Shown here piece after piece: positions 52,866 through 60,696 of a stretch of DNA of 64,000 bases; within the stretch, counting starts at the first letter, position 1, and each line of letters begins with the position of its first letter. The notes below the pieces were generated by a model. It ran no database searches and was not told where the DNA came from. It saw only the letters and a list, made by a program, of their open reading frames with translations. The stretch spans positions 7,130,001-7,194,000 of the forward strand of contig NZ_CP147520.1 of the NCBI RefSeq assembly GCF_037201975.1, written 5' to 3'. Both the position numbers and the translations under genes were made by a program. Source of the stretch: Streptomyces sp. TG1A-60 (GTDB taxonomy: Bacteria > Actinomycetota > Actinomycetes > Streptomycetales > Streptomycetaceae).

Positions 52866-54032
52866 GTGCAGCACACCCGCAAGGCCTGCCCCGCCGCCCC
52901 CAGAACCCGAAGCGCGGCAACCGCCCTGCTCGCCGCGACCGCCGTCCTGCTCGCCGGCTGCGAACGCGGATCATCGGGTGACCCGGCGGAATCCGCCTCC
53001 GGCCCGAGCGGCTGCCCCGCGGTCCACGCCGAGGCCAGGGCCGCCGTCAGCCGGGCCGAGCGCACCGACATCCCCTGGAACGGACCGACCACCGGCCCCA
53101 GGGCCGTGACCGGCGAAACCATCGTCTACGTCGCCCAGACCATGACCAACCCCGGAGTCGCGGGCGCCGCCGCCGGCGTCCGGGAAGCCGCCCGGGTCAT
53201 CGGCTGGAACGTCCGGGTGATCGACGGCGGTGGCACTCCCGCCGGCATCCAGGCGGCGATGAGCGAGGCCGTGGCCCTCAGACCCTCGGGCATCGTCATC
53301 GGGGGCTTCGACCCCAACACGACCTCACAGCAGCTCGCGCGGGCCGACGCGGCCGGCATCCCGCTCATCGGCTGGCACGCGGTCGCCGCACCCGGCCCCA
53401 GCCGACGGCCCGCCCTCTTCACCAACGTCACCACCCAGGTCGAGGACGTGGCCAGGATCAGCGCCCAATGGGTCATCTCCACCTCCCAGGGCAACGCCGG
53501 CGTCGTGGTCCTCACCGACGCCTCGATCCCCTTTGCCAAGCACAAGTCCGACCTGATCAGAGAGGAACTCGCCACCTGCTCGGGCGTGAACCTCCTGTCG
53601 TACGAGAACATCCCGATCCCCGACGCCAGCAGCCGCACCCCCCGCGTGGTCTCCTCGCTCCTCTCCCGGTTCCAGGACCGGTGGACCCACTCCGTCGCCA
53701 TCAACGACCTGTACTTCGCCGACGCCGCCCCGGCCCTCCGCGCGGCCGGCAAGGACGGCTCCGGCCCGCCCTTCAACATCGGTGCCGGAGACGGCGACCC
53801 CTCCGCCTTCCAGCGCATCAACAACGAGCAGTACCAGGCGGCCACCGTCCCCGAGCCGCTCTCCCTGCAGGGCTGGCAGATCGTCGACGAGTTCAACCGG
53901 GCGTTCTCCGGCCGCCCCGCCAGCGGCTATGTGGCCCCCGTCCACATCAGTACGGCCGACAACAGCGACGGCGCCACGAGCTGGGACCCGTCGGGCTACC
54001 GGGACGGGTACCGGAAGATCTGGGGCAGGTGA
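52866..54032 (+). CDS. sugar ABC transporter substrate-binding lipoprotein
   Basis: A 388-residue lipoprotein of the ribose-binding type. GTG 52866 is preferred because GAGGAG lies seven bases ahead and the signal begins at once (HTRKACPAAPRTRSAATALL) with lipobox LLAGC; an ATG at 52800 overlapping the permease stop would add 22 residues. Binding-protein features: ETIVYVAQTMTNPGVAGAAA, LRPSGIVIGGFDPNTTSQQL, GIPLIGWHAV, NAGVVVLTDASIPFAKHKSD and INNEQYQAATVPEPLSLQGW. Conserved Asn/Asp positions support a sugar or sugar-derived ligand. It is the last gene of the ATPase-permease-binding protein operon. Confidence 0.9.
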   Translation: MQHTRKACPAAPRTRSAATALLAATAVLLAGCERGSSGDPAESASGPSGCPAVHAEARAAVSRAERTDIPWNGPTTGPRAVTGETIVYVAQTMTNPGVAGAAAGVREAARVIGWNVRVIDGGGTPAGIQAAMSEAVALRPSGIVIGGFDPNTTSQQLARADAAGIPLIGWHAVAAPGPSRRPALFTNVTTQVEDVARISAQWVISTSQGNAGVVVLTDASIPFAKHKSDLIREELATCSGVNLLSYENIPIPDASSRTPRVVSSLLSRFQDRWTHSVAINDLYFADAAPALRAAGKDGSGPPFNIGAGDGDPSAFQRINNEQYQAATVPEPLSLQGWQIVDEFNRAFSGRPASGYVAPVHISTADNSDGATSWDPSGYRDGYRKIWGR

Positions 54033-54548
54033 AGTGCCAGGGGCGCCCTGAGAGGACAAGGTCAGTCGCTCCTCGGTGTCCTGGGCCTTCTCGGCGCGGT
54101 GCCGGGCGGGACGGAGACCGAGGGCCTGCTCCCCACCGCGGGGCGGGCCTCGGTGTGCCGGCGCTCCAGCGCCTCGGCGTACCGGCCGGCGTGCCGGGCG
54201 ATGGGACCCGGACTGCGGCGAGCGCGTCCGGGGTGTGGCCTCGGCGCCGGTCCGGCGCGATCGGACCGGCGGACGAAGCTCGTTCACGATCTACCTCGTC
54301 TGCCGACTGGTGGGCACCTACCGGGCCCGGCAGTGGGGAACCGGAAGAACCGTTGCCCGTAGTGCCCACAGGACCGGTGTGGGTGAACCCGGCCTGCCGC
54401 AGGAGCCGGACCCGCGCTGACAGGGGCAGGCCGGGGCCGTTTCCACCGCCGGTGCCGTTGCGTGGCTGCCGGCGGCGGCGCTCGGCGAGGAAGCCGGGGG
54501 TGCAGCTGTGGCCGGCACCGGGGGGAGGGTACGGGGGCCGCCCTCTCA
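54033..54548. other. gap without a recognised gene; one inverted repeat
   Basis: No frame in these 516 bases reads like a known protein. CCCGGCCTGCC (54388-54398) and GGCAGGCCGGG (54425-54435) form a perfect 11-base inverted repeat with a 26-base loop, placed beyond the end of the leftward two-gene methyltransferase operon, where it may end transcription. Confidence 0.45.
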
Positions 54549-54962
54549 CTACTGCCGCGGGCGGTGTGACGGTCGGACGGCCAGGAGGCGGCGCGGAGGG
54601 CGGCGGCCCTGGCCCAGTCCCTCCGCCAGCCAGTGGGCCAGGGCATCGGCCTGCTCCGGATCCGTGAGCGGGCCGAAGGCCAGAGCGGGGCCGAGCGGCG
54701 TACGGTCCCGGGCGCACGGCTGGACGACGACTCGGTGTCCGGCGCGGGGCACCTGGTTGCCCTCCTGGTGCGGACAACGCAGATGCCGGCCCAGACAGCC
54801 CGTGGCGACCAGTAGCCCCGACGGCGTCCGCCGGGTCGCGGCACGCAGCGCTTCGAGGACGCGGCCGTCCGCCGCGCCGCAGCCGTCCTCGGCCCGGCAG
54901 ACCGCGGCCGTGAAGCCCTCAGCGGCCTGCCGGGCGGTGGTGTGATGCGGCCTGGCGGTCAT
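54549..54962 (-). CDS. small Cys-containing, ferredoxin-like protein
   Basis: A 137-residue protein whose ATG overlaps the methyltransferase stop (ATGA), so the two are surely co-translated. Cys residues are spaced AVCRAEDGCG, then LLVATGCLGRHLRCPHQEGN, then VVVQPCARD, which recalls thioredoxin-fold (2Fe-2S) proteins. The helix DPEQADALAHWLAEGLGQG near the end is like those small domains, and a basic tail follows. No membrane or export signal. It may bind iron-sulfur or zinc; the Zur-like box ahead of the operon makes zinc-linked control plausible. Family not identified with certainty. Confidence 0.6.
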   Translation of the reverse strand: MTARPHHTTARQAAEGFTAAVCRAEDGCGAADGRVLEALRAATRRTPSGLLVATGCLGRHLRCPHQEGNQVPRAGHRVVVQPCARDRTPLGPALAFGPLTDPEQADALAHWLAEGLGQGRRPPRRLLAVRPSHRPRQ

Positions 54963-55765
54963 ACCACGGCCGTCCCGGCCAGGATCCGGACGTCCAGGTC
55001 CGTCACCGACGTCTCCTCCAGCGCGGTGGTGAAGCGCGCACGGACGCGTTCCACGGCGGCGGGCGGGAGCCCGGCCAGCAGGGCGCGGGTGCCACTGCCC
55101 ACCGCCAGGTCCCAGGCGGTCGTCGGGGTCACCGGCACGGCAGGATCGCGGCGCACGACCCGGGGCCGCTTCAGCCCGAGGCCCTCCAGCCAGGCGGCGA
55201 GTGCCTCTGCGGTGTCGATACGGGCCAGTTGCTGCGACTGTGGCGAACCCGGCCATGCACGCTCGGTCTCGACGGCGCTTTTGAACGCCTGGCCCCAGCC
55301 GCCGAGCGCCCCCTTCTCCCATACGGTCACCGTGAGCCGACCGCCTGGCCGCAGCTGTGCCGCGAGTTTCGCCGTATCGCGGTCCATGTCGGGGAAGAAG
55401 AACACGCCCAGTGCGCACTGCACCAGGTCGTAGCCGCCCTCCGGTGCCGCCCACGCCGTCACGTCGTGCCGATGGAACCGCAGGTTCGCCAGGCCCTCCT
55501 GCCGTGCCCGCCGCTCACCGAGCGTCACGAGGGCCTCGGCCAGGTCCACCGCGTCGACCAGCCCGTCGGGGCCGACCGCGCGGGCAGCGGGCAACGCGGA
55601 CGCTCCGGCTCCACAGCAGGCGTCCAGCACCCGTTCGCCGGGCTTCGGATCCGATACCTGCGCCGTGGCCTGCCCGACGGGGTCCCACAGCAGCGGCGAC
55701 CAGCGGTCGAACTCCTCGGCGCCTGCGCTGAACACCTCGCCGATGGTGGCCTGCTGTGCGGTCAC
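54959..55765 (-). CDS. class I SAM-dependent methyltransferase
   Basis: A 268-residue Rossmann-fold methyltransferase. GTG 55765 is chosen because GGAGGG lies just ahead; the ATG at 55795 falls inside the Zur-like box and is unlikely. The SAM motif reads GERVLDACCGAGASALPAAR (about residues 44-63), followed by VDAVDLAEALV (acidic ribose-binding Asp) and YDLVQCALGVFFFPDMDRD (motif IV). LRPGGRLTVTVWEKGALGG is the post-motif strand. Methyl acceptor unknown. The downstream Cys-rich gene is translationally coupled. Upstream elements suggest response to zinc shortage (inference). Confidence 0.85.
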   Translation of the reverse strand: MTAQQATIGEVFSAGAEEFDRWSPLLWDPVGQATAQVSDPKPGERVLDACCGAGASALPAARAVGPDGLVDAVDLAEALVTLGERRARQEGLANLRFHRHDVTAWAAPEGGYDLVQCALGVFFFPDMDRDTAKLAAQLRPGGRLTVTVWEKGALGGWGQAFKSAVETERAWPGSPQSQQLARIDTAEALAAWLEGLGLKRPRVVRRDPAVPVTPTTAWDLAVGSGTRALLAGLPPAAVERVRARFTTALEETSVTDLDVRILAGTAVV

Positions 55766-55779
55766 GGGACCCTCCGACA

Positions 55780-55820
55780 GAAAAACGATTTCCATTATCA
55801 ATAACCTACATGTGCGTAGG
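55780..55820 (-). promoter_or_regulatory. Zur-like box, -10 element and inverted repeat
   Basis: Read on the minus strand, TGGAAATCGTTTTTC (55780-55794) matches 11 of 15 positions of the actinobacterial Zur palindrome TGAAAATCATTTTCA. GATAAT (55794-55799) is a near-consensus -10 overlapping it. CCTAC-N6-GTAGG (55805-55820) lies just upstream. The box is 15-29 bases before the GTG of the methyltransferase, a position suited to repression. Confidence 0.5.
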
Positions 55821-55952
55821 GTCCTTCGAACACCCTCCCGGTGACCTCGCGTGTCCGGCCGGGTGGCCCTCGGGTGACGCTTGGCGCGGCGAGGGGGTGT
55901 GGTGGCCGCGCGTGGAGCGGGTGGAGGGCCTTCGGATGCATGCATGAATCGC

Positions 55953-55965
55953 TATATGTTAATGT
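55953..55965 (+). promoter_or_regulatory. ArsR-type motif and -10 ahead of the His-rich gene
   Basis: TATATGTTAATGT contains TATGTT (55955-55960), a good -10, and shares ATATG(T/C)TAATGT with the promoter of the ArsR gene at 56391-56403. The shared word suggests that one repressor controls both. Confidence 0.5.
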
Positions 55966-56024
55966 CGCAATGCCTTGTCCGTGTGAGATCCGCGGGCGAC
56001 CACAGCAATGCGCAAGGAGTCCCC

Positions 56025-56327
56025 ATGACCACCGCCACCGACCACCGCATCCACGAGGGGCACGAGCACGCCCACGGTGAGGGCTGCGGCCACGTCGCCT
56101 TTCCGCATGGCGACCACACCGACTACGCGCACGACGGCCACATCCACCGGGTTCACGGCGGCCATGTCGACGAGTGCGCCCCGGCCGGCCATGACGCCCA
56201 CGGCGACCACGACCACCAGCATGGTGAGGGGTGTGGTCACGTGGCCGTGCCGCATGAGGGCCACACCGATTTCCTGCACGAGGGTCACCGTCACGCCGCC
56301 CATGAGGGGCACTGGGACGATCACTGA
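56025..56327 (+). CDS. histidine-rich metal-binding protein with internal duplication
   Basis: A 100-residue soluble protein with 27 His residues and many Asp, Glu and Gly. ATG 56025 follows AAGGAG at ideal spacing. It consists of two similar units of about 38 residues: the first runs from HEHAHGEGCGHVAFPHGDH, the second from HDHQHGEGCGHVAVPHEGH, each with one GEGCGH Cys/His site. No signal peptide, so it should act in the cytoplasm as a zinc, nickel or cobalt store or chaperone. An ArsR-type repressor gene follows 76 bases later and the two promoters share a motif. It has no enzyme features. Confidence 0.8.
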   Translation: MTTATDHRIHEGHEHAHGEGCGHVAFPHGDHTDYAHDGHIHRVHGGHVDECAPAGHDAHGDHDHQHGEGCGHVAVPHEGHTDFLHEGHRHAAHEGHWDDH

Positions 56328-56390
56328 CGGGTCGCCGCTGATCGCGTCACGGCAGGTGTGCTGCGGCGATATTGGACTGGAAACCGTTGT

Positions 56391-56403
56391 CATATGCTAA
56401 TGT
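56391..56403 (+). promoter_or_regulatory. ArsR autoregulatory promoter motif
   Basis: CATATGCTAATGT holds TATGCT (56393-56398), a plausible -10; its distance places the first transcribed base at the GTG 56404, so the mRNA is probably leaderless. TTGGAC at 56372-56377 may serve as -35 with short spacing. The motif is shared with the His-rich gene promoter. Confidence 0.5.
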
Positions 56404-56721
56404 GTGCATACGATGACGACTTCCGCTTCTCCCGCAGATGAGCCGCCGCAGACCCTGCAGGCCGCCACCGACCTGCTGCGTGCGCTGGCATCACCCGTGA
56501 GGCTGGGCATCGTGCGTGAACTGTCCGCAGGCGGGAAGTACGTCCACGAACTCGTGACCGCTCTGGGCGTGAGCCAGCCGCTGGTCTCGCAGCACCTGAG
56601 GGTACTGCGTACCTCCCGGATCGTGACGGCCCGGCGCCAGGCCCGCGAGACGCGGTACAGCCTGACCGACGATCATGTGGCGCACATCGTGCTGGACGCC
56701 ATCCGGCACGTGCAGGAGTAG
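56404..56721 (+). CDS. ArsR/SmtB family metal-sensing repressor
   Basis: A 105-residue winged-helix repressor. DNA-recognition helix: LGVSQPLVSQHLRVLRTSRI. The C-terminal helix carries DDHVAHIVLDAIRHVQE, which fits the alpha-5 zinc site D-x-H-x10-H-x2-(E/H) of SmtB and CzrA; no alpha-3 Cys pair (ELCVC) is present. It should therefore release DNA when Zn2+ or Co2+ is abundant. GTG 56404 matches a leaderless start; ATG 56413 is the alternative. It probably represses itself and the His-rich protein gene upstream. A strong hairpin terminator follows. Confidence 0.9.
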   Translation: MHTMTTSASPADEPPQTLQAATDLLRALASPVRLGIVRELSAGGKYVHELVTALGVSQPLVSQHLRVLRTSRIVTARRQARETRYSLTDDHVAHIVLDAIRHVQE

Positions 56722-56740
56722 GTGCCGCACCCGCGACGAC

Positions 56741-56783
56741 ACGCCGACGGCCGCCCGGCTTTCCGCCCGGCGGCCGTCGGCGT
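56741..56783. terminator. terminator hairpin after the ArsR gene
   Basis: A perfect 15-base stem (ACGCCGACGGCCGCC at 56741-56755 with its complement at 56769-56783) around a 13-base loop, 20 bases after the ArsR stop. Confidence 0.85.
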
Positions 56784-56925
56784 GATGCGCCCCGGCGTGC
56801 CCGTCACCCGCCCTCTACCCGAAGCCGGGCACCCCCGACCCGCACTGGCAGCTGGCCCGACCACGACGACCACACGCGCGCCGAAGCGGCGCCCTGGTCC
56901 GACGGTTGCCGTGCGGAGGCATTCG

Positions 56926-57345
56926 TCAGCCCTCCACCTGGCCCCGCACCCGCCGGGACGGTGTGAAGCCGTACAGGTCGAGTACACCGGGCGGGTCGGC
57001 GAGACCCGGCCCGCCCTGTTCGATCCAGTCGGTGATGTCGGCGGTGGCGTCAAGGTCGTTGACCAGGCCGAGCCACACGGGCCGGCCGCCTGCCGCGCGG
57101 CCGGAGGGCGAGGGCTGCACGACGACGACGTTGGCGTGCTCGCAGGCGTCGAGGCAGTCGGTGACGCGGACGGTGGCGGTGCCGTCGAGGCCCCGGCGCA
57201 GGTCGCGCAGCTGGGCCGCGTGGTCGAAGCCGGGGATCTTCGGCGTGCCGCAGCAGCATCCGCGGCACACGGTGACAGTGCAGCGCGCCGCCCCGGCGGA
57301 CGGGGCGGAGGCGGCAGCGGCAGTACGGCGGGAGCGCTTGCTCAC
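56926..57345 (-). CDS. (2Fe-2S) ferredoxin-like thioredoxin-fold protein
   Basis: A 139-residue soluble protein. The GTG start overlaps the stop of the metal ATPase gene (GTGA). Cys pattern CTVTVCRGCCCGTPKIPGFD and, 35 residues on, VTDCLDACEHANVVVV is that of thioredoxin-fold (2Fe-2S) ferredoxins. The N-terminus is basic (KRSRRTAAAA) and the C-terminal half ends DLYGFTPSRRVRGQ. Co-translation with a P1B-4 ATPase suggests a role in the same metal stress, for instance as a redox protein or metal ligand (inference). Confidence 0.75.
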   Translation of the reverse strand: MSKRSRRTAAAASAPSAGAARCTVTVCRGCCCGTPKIPGFDHAAQLRDLRRGLDGTATVRVTDCLDACEHANVVVVQPSPSGRAAGGRPVWLGLVNDLDATADITDWIEQGGPGLADPPGVLDLYGFTPSRRVRGQVEG

Positions 57346-59311
57346 ACGGTGTCCTTCCCGGGGCCGGTCCAGGCGGCCTCGCGCAGCAGACGCAGGCCGT
57401 TGAGGCCGACGATGACGGTGGAGCCCTCGTGTCCGGCGACGCCGAGCGGCAGCGGCAGCGTACCGATCAGGTCCCAGGCGACCAGTACGGCGATGAACGC
57501 CCCGGCGATGACGAGATTCTGGATCACCAGGCGCCGAGCTGTCCGGGACAGCCGTACGACGGTGGGGATGGTGGCGAGTTCATCGCGTACCACGACGGCG
57601 TCGGCGGTCTCCAGCGCGAGGTCGGAGCCCGCCTTGCCCATGGCGATGCCGGTGTGCGCGGCTGCCAGGGCCGGAGCGTCGTTCACGCCGTCACCGACGA
57701 CCAGGACCTTGCGGCCCTCCCGTTCCCAGGCGCGGACGGCGGCCACCTTGTCCTCGGGCAGCAGTCCGGCGCGGATGTCGGTGATGCCGATCTCGGCGGC
57801 CAGATGCCGCGCGGCGCGTTCGTTGTCACCGGTCAGCAGGGTCGGGGGCGGCCGGTCAGGGTGGTGAGCGCGGCGATGGTGGCGGCGGCGTCGGGTCGCA
57901 GCCGGTCGGTGAGGCCCAGCACCCCGGCCGGTTCCCCGTCGAGGAGGACCACCACGGTGGTGCGCCCGGCGTCCTCCAACTCCTGGACGACGCTGTGGAC
58001 CCGGCCCGTGTGGGCCGTCAGGAGGCGGGCCGGGGCGCCGACCTGGATGGTGCGGCCGGCGACGGTGGCGGTGACGCCCCGGCCCGGTGCGGAGGTGAAG
58101 TCGTCCGCGTCGGCGAGAGTGAGGTGGCGTTCGCGGGCGGCATCGACGACGGCGCGGGCCAGCGGGTGTTCGCTGGGGTGCTCGGCGGCTGCCGCCAGGG
58201 CCAGCAACCCGTCCTCGCTCAGGTCGCTGCCGGTCAGTGGGCGGATGTCGGTGACGCGGGGTGTGCCCTCGGTGAGGGTGCCGGTCTTGTCCAGGGCGAC
58301 GGTGTCGATCTGGCCGAGGCGTTCCATGGCGACGGCGGACTTGGCGAGCACGCCGTGGCGTCCGGCGTTGGCGATGGCCGACAGCAGCGGCGGCATCGTG
58401 GACAGCACCACCGCGCACGGGGACGCCACGATCATGAAGGTCATCGCGCGCAGCAGTGCCGACCGCAGGTCGTCGCCGAAGAGCAGCGGGACCGCGAAGA
58501 CCGCCAGGGTGGCGGCGACCATGCCGACCGAGTAGCGCTGCTCGATCTTCTCGATGAACAGCTGGGTCGGCGCCTTGGTCTCGGACGCTTCCTCGACCAT
58601 CTTCACGATCCGGGCGATCACCGAGTCCGACGGGTCCCGCTCCACCCGCACCCGCAGGACACCGGTGCCGTTGACCGTGCCGGCGAACACCTCGTCACCC
58701 GCCGCCTTCGCCACCGGAAGCGGCTCTCCGGTGATGGTGGCCTGGTCCACCTCGCTCTGACCGGCCATGACCCGACCGTCCGCGCCGACTCGTTCACCAG
58801 GCCTGACCAGGATCAGGTCGCCGACCGCCAGCTGTTCGGCCGGCACACTCTCCTCGCTGCCGTCGGGCTGCAGCCGGGTCGTGGTGGAGGGAGCCAGGTC
58901 GAGCAGGCCGCGCACCGAGTCCGCGGTGCGGGCGGTGGCCACCGCCTCCAGCGCGCCCGAGGTGGCGAAGATGACGATCAGCAGCGCGCCGTCCAGGACC
59001 TGGCCGATGGCGGCGGCGCCGAGCGCGGCGACCACCATCAGCAGATCCACGTCCAGAGTCCTGTCCTTCAGGGCCTTCAGGCCCTCCCAGCCCGGCTCCC
59101 AGCCGCCGGTGACGTAGACGGCGGCATACAGCGGCCCCCACACCCACACCGTGGCACCGGAGAGGTGCAGCGGTAGGGCGACCAGGAACAGGACCAGGGC
59201 CGTCAGCGCCCAGCGGGCCTCGGGCAGCGCCAGGATCCGGGTGCGCCGGCGCGGCGGGGAACCGGCGGCGCGGTGCCCGGGTGGCGCGGGGGCGGTCAGC
59301 GTGGAAGTCAT
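57342..59311 (-). CDS. P1B-4-type heavy-metal translocating ATPase, with a one-base frameshift
   Basis: About 656 residues when one base is restored. ATG 59311 starts a short cytoplasmic front without a metal-binding domain. Membrane motif SPCAV replaces the CPC of copper and zinc pumps, and the last helices carry HEGST; SPC plus HEGS/T mark the P1B-4 group (cobalt, iron or zinc exporters). Core motifs: TGEPLPV, DKTGTLTEGTPRV (phosphorylated Asp), SEHPLARAV, GDGVNDAPAL. Frame is lost in the five-base run at 57844-57848; one added base gives GRPPTLLTGDNERAA. Divergent from an ArsR gene with a TGAACA/TGTTCA operator between. It should export a divalent metal from the cytoplasm. Confidence 0.88.
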
Positions 59312-59367
59312 CAGACGGGTGCCTTCGGTGGGGAGGGGTTCCGACTCCTCCACCGTACAGGAACGTC

Positions 59368-59401
59368 TGAACAGCTATTCATGTGTTCATTCCCGTAAGA
59401 T
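59368..59401. promoter_or_regulatory. ArsR-type operator between pump and repressor
   Basis: TGAACA (59368-59373) and TGTTCA (59384-59389) form an inverted repeat of the kind bound by SmtB/ArsR repressors. TAAGAT (59396-59401) is a rightward -10 ending six bases before ATG 59408, so the ArsR mRNA is probably leaderless. The operator would control the pump and the repressor together. Confidence 0.7.
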
Positions 59402-59407
59402 GGCACC

Positions 59408-59800
59408 ATGGGCCACGGACAGAAACCTCCCGCGAGCGACTACGCCACCGCGCGCACCCGGCTGACGCCGGAGAACGCGCCGAAGGTCGCCGAGACTCTC
59501 CAGGCCCTGGCCACCCCCTCCCGGCTGCTGATCCTGGCCCGACTGCGTGAAGGCCCCTGCGGGGCCACCGACCTCGCCGACGCCGTCGGCATGGAGCAGT
59601 CAGCCTGCTCCCACCAGCTGCGCGTGCTGCGCAACCTCGGCCTGGTCACCGGCACCCGCCGGGGTCGCTCCGTCGTCTACGCCCTCCATGACGACCACGT
59701 CGCCGGACTGCTCGACCAGGCCCTCTACCACATCGAGCATCTGCACCTGGGCATCACCGACACTCCTGCCGGAGAACCCGAGCCGGTCACCATCTCCTGA
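59408..59800 (+). CDS. ArsR/SmtB family metal-sensing repressor
   Basis: A 130-residue winged-helix repressor. HTH: ATDLADAVGMEQSACSHQLR. The last helix has DDHVAGLLDQALYHIEHLHLG, fitting the alpha-5 site D-x-H-x10-H-x2-H. Start ATG 59408 lies right behind a -10 without a ribosome site, consistent with a leaderless message. It is divergent from the P1B-4 ATPase, its likely target. The Thr/Glu/Pro tail (TDTPAGEPEPVTIS) is outside the fold. Metal type (Zn, Co, Ni or Cd) cannot be told from sequence alone. Confidence 0.92.
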   Translation: MGHGQKPPASDYATARTRLTPENAPKVAETLQALATPSRLLILARLREGPCGATDLADAVGMEQSACSHQLRVLRNLGLVTGTRRGRSVVYALHDDHVAGLLDQALYHIEHLHLGITDTPAGEPEPVTIS

Positions 59801-59988
59801 ACAGCTCACCGTTCCGCGACGGCCCGGCCTGCGGCGCGCGAGGACGACGGCGGACTCCGGCGAGGCGACGGGGCTCCGCACCACCGCGGCAGGCGAACGC
59901 GGTCGTGGATGACGCGGGAGGCGTCCCTGACGCGTATCGCACCGATGTCCTTCGAGCGTCCGTCGGCGGTCGCGGTGAGTACGACGTC

Positions 59989-60467
59989 TCACCCGCGCAC
60001 GTGGATCCAGACGGCACGTGACGGAACACCTCGTGTGTCGACGGCGACGGCCATGTACCGGCCGGGTGGGACGAGGCGAGGGAATCGCCGTCGGGCACTC
60101 GGACGGTGAGCGTGCCGTTGTCGCGCCGGATGATGTCCAGGGCGACGGAGCGCGGTGCTCTTCGTGGTCGGAGGCTGCACCCAACCGACCCGGGTGGCAG
60201 CGGAGGAGAGCGACGTCTCCGCGTCGGACAAGGCTCGGGCGGCATAGGAGCCGGAGGCCTGGCTCTCGTCGACCGCTTCCGCCACGAGCTCGGCGGTCTG
60301 CACGGGGAGGAGCGCGCCGCCTCACCCGCGATGGCGATCTTCTCCTGGCAGTCCGTCTCCGACCACGAGGGACCCATACAGGCGGTCACCACCACGAGCG
60401 GAATCAAGCCGAAGAACGTGCACAACATCTTGCGGACAGCGCCCCGCTGAACTGCCCGCGCCATCAT
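59989..60467 (-). pseudogene. decayed lipoprotein gene of unknown family
   Basis: The minus strand holds a recognisable protein in pieces: a lipoprotein start (MLCTFFGLIPLVVVTAC), then TAELVAEAVDESQASGSYAA, then VALDIIRRDNGTLTVRVPDG, then YMAVAVDTRGVPSRAVWIHV before TGA. The pieces need at least three frame changes (near 60305, 60170-60190 and 60070-60080). The first would be repaired by one base in a C run, the second by a different change, so true decay is more likely here than in the other frameshifted genes. I do not know the family. The gap 59801-59988 has no gene. Confidence 0.6.
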
Positions 60468-60696
60468 GTCGCCGGGGCCGTACGCCACGCAAACACGTCG
60501 TTGGGGAGGCCATACGTCGCTGACCCTGACCCCCCGGGGGAGCTCGGCGGCGGGACGCACCTCGCCGGGGTGTGAAGCGGCGGGCCTCGCCGGGGGTGGC
60601 TCACCTCCGCCCCCTGGGGTCGCCCAGCGCGGTGAGATGCCGGAGACTCCTGTACTGAGGGCCTGCGGCGGTGTGGGCCGGAGAGGGTGGCCCGGC

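Noticed and set aside
54033..54548. A coding gene in the gap after the sugar-binding protein
   Set aside because: Several open frames exist on both strands but none shows a ribosome site, a domain or coherent protein sequence.
60468..60696. Manganese (yybP-ykoY) riboswitch before the TerC gene
   Set aside because: This riboswitch precedes some terC/alx genes, so I looked for its conserved junction bases; the sequence is GC-rich with several GCCGG repeats but no convincing match.
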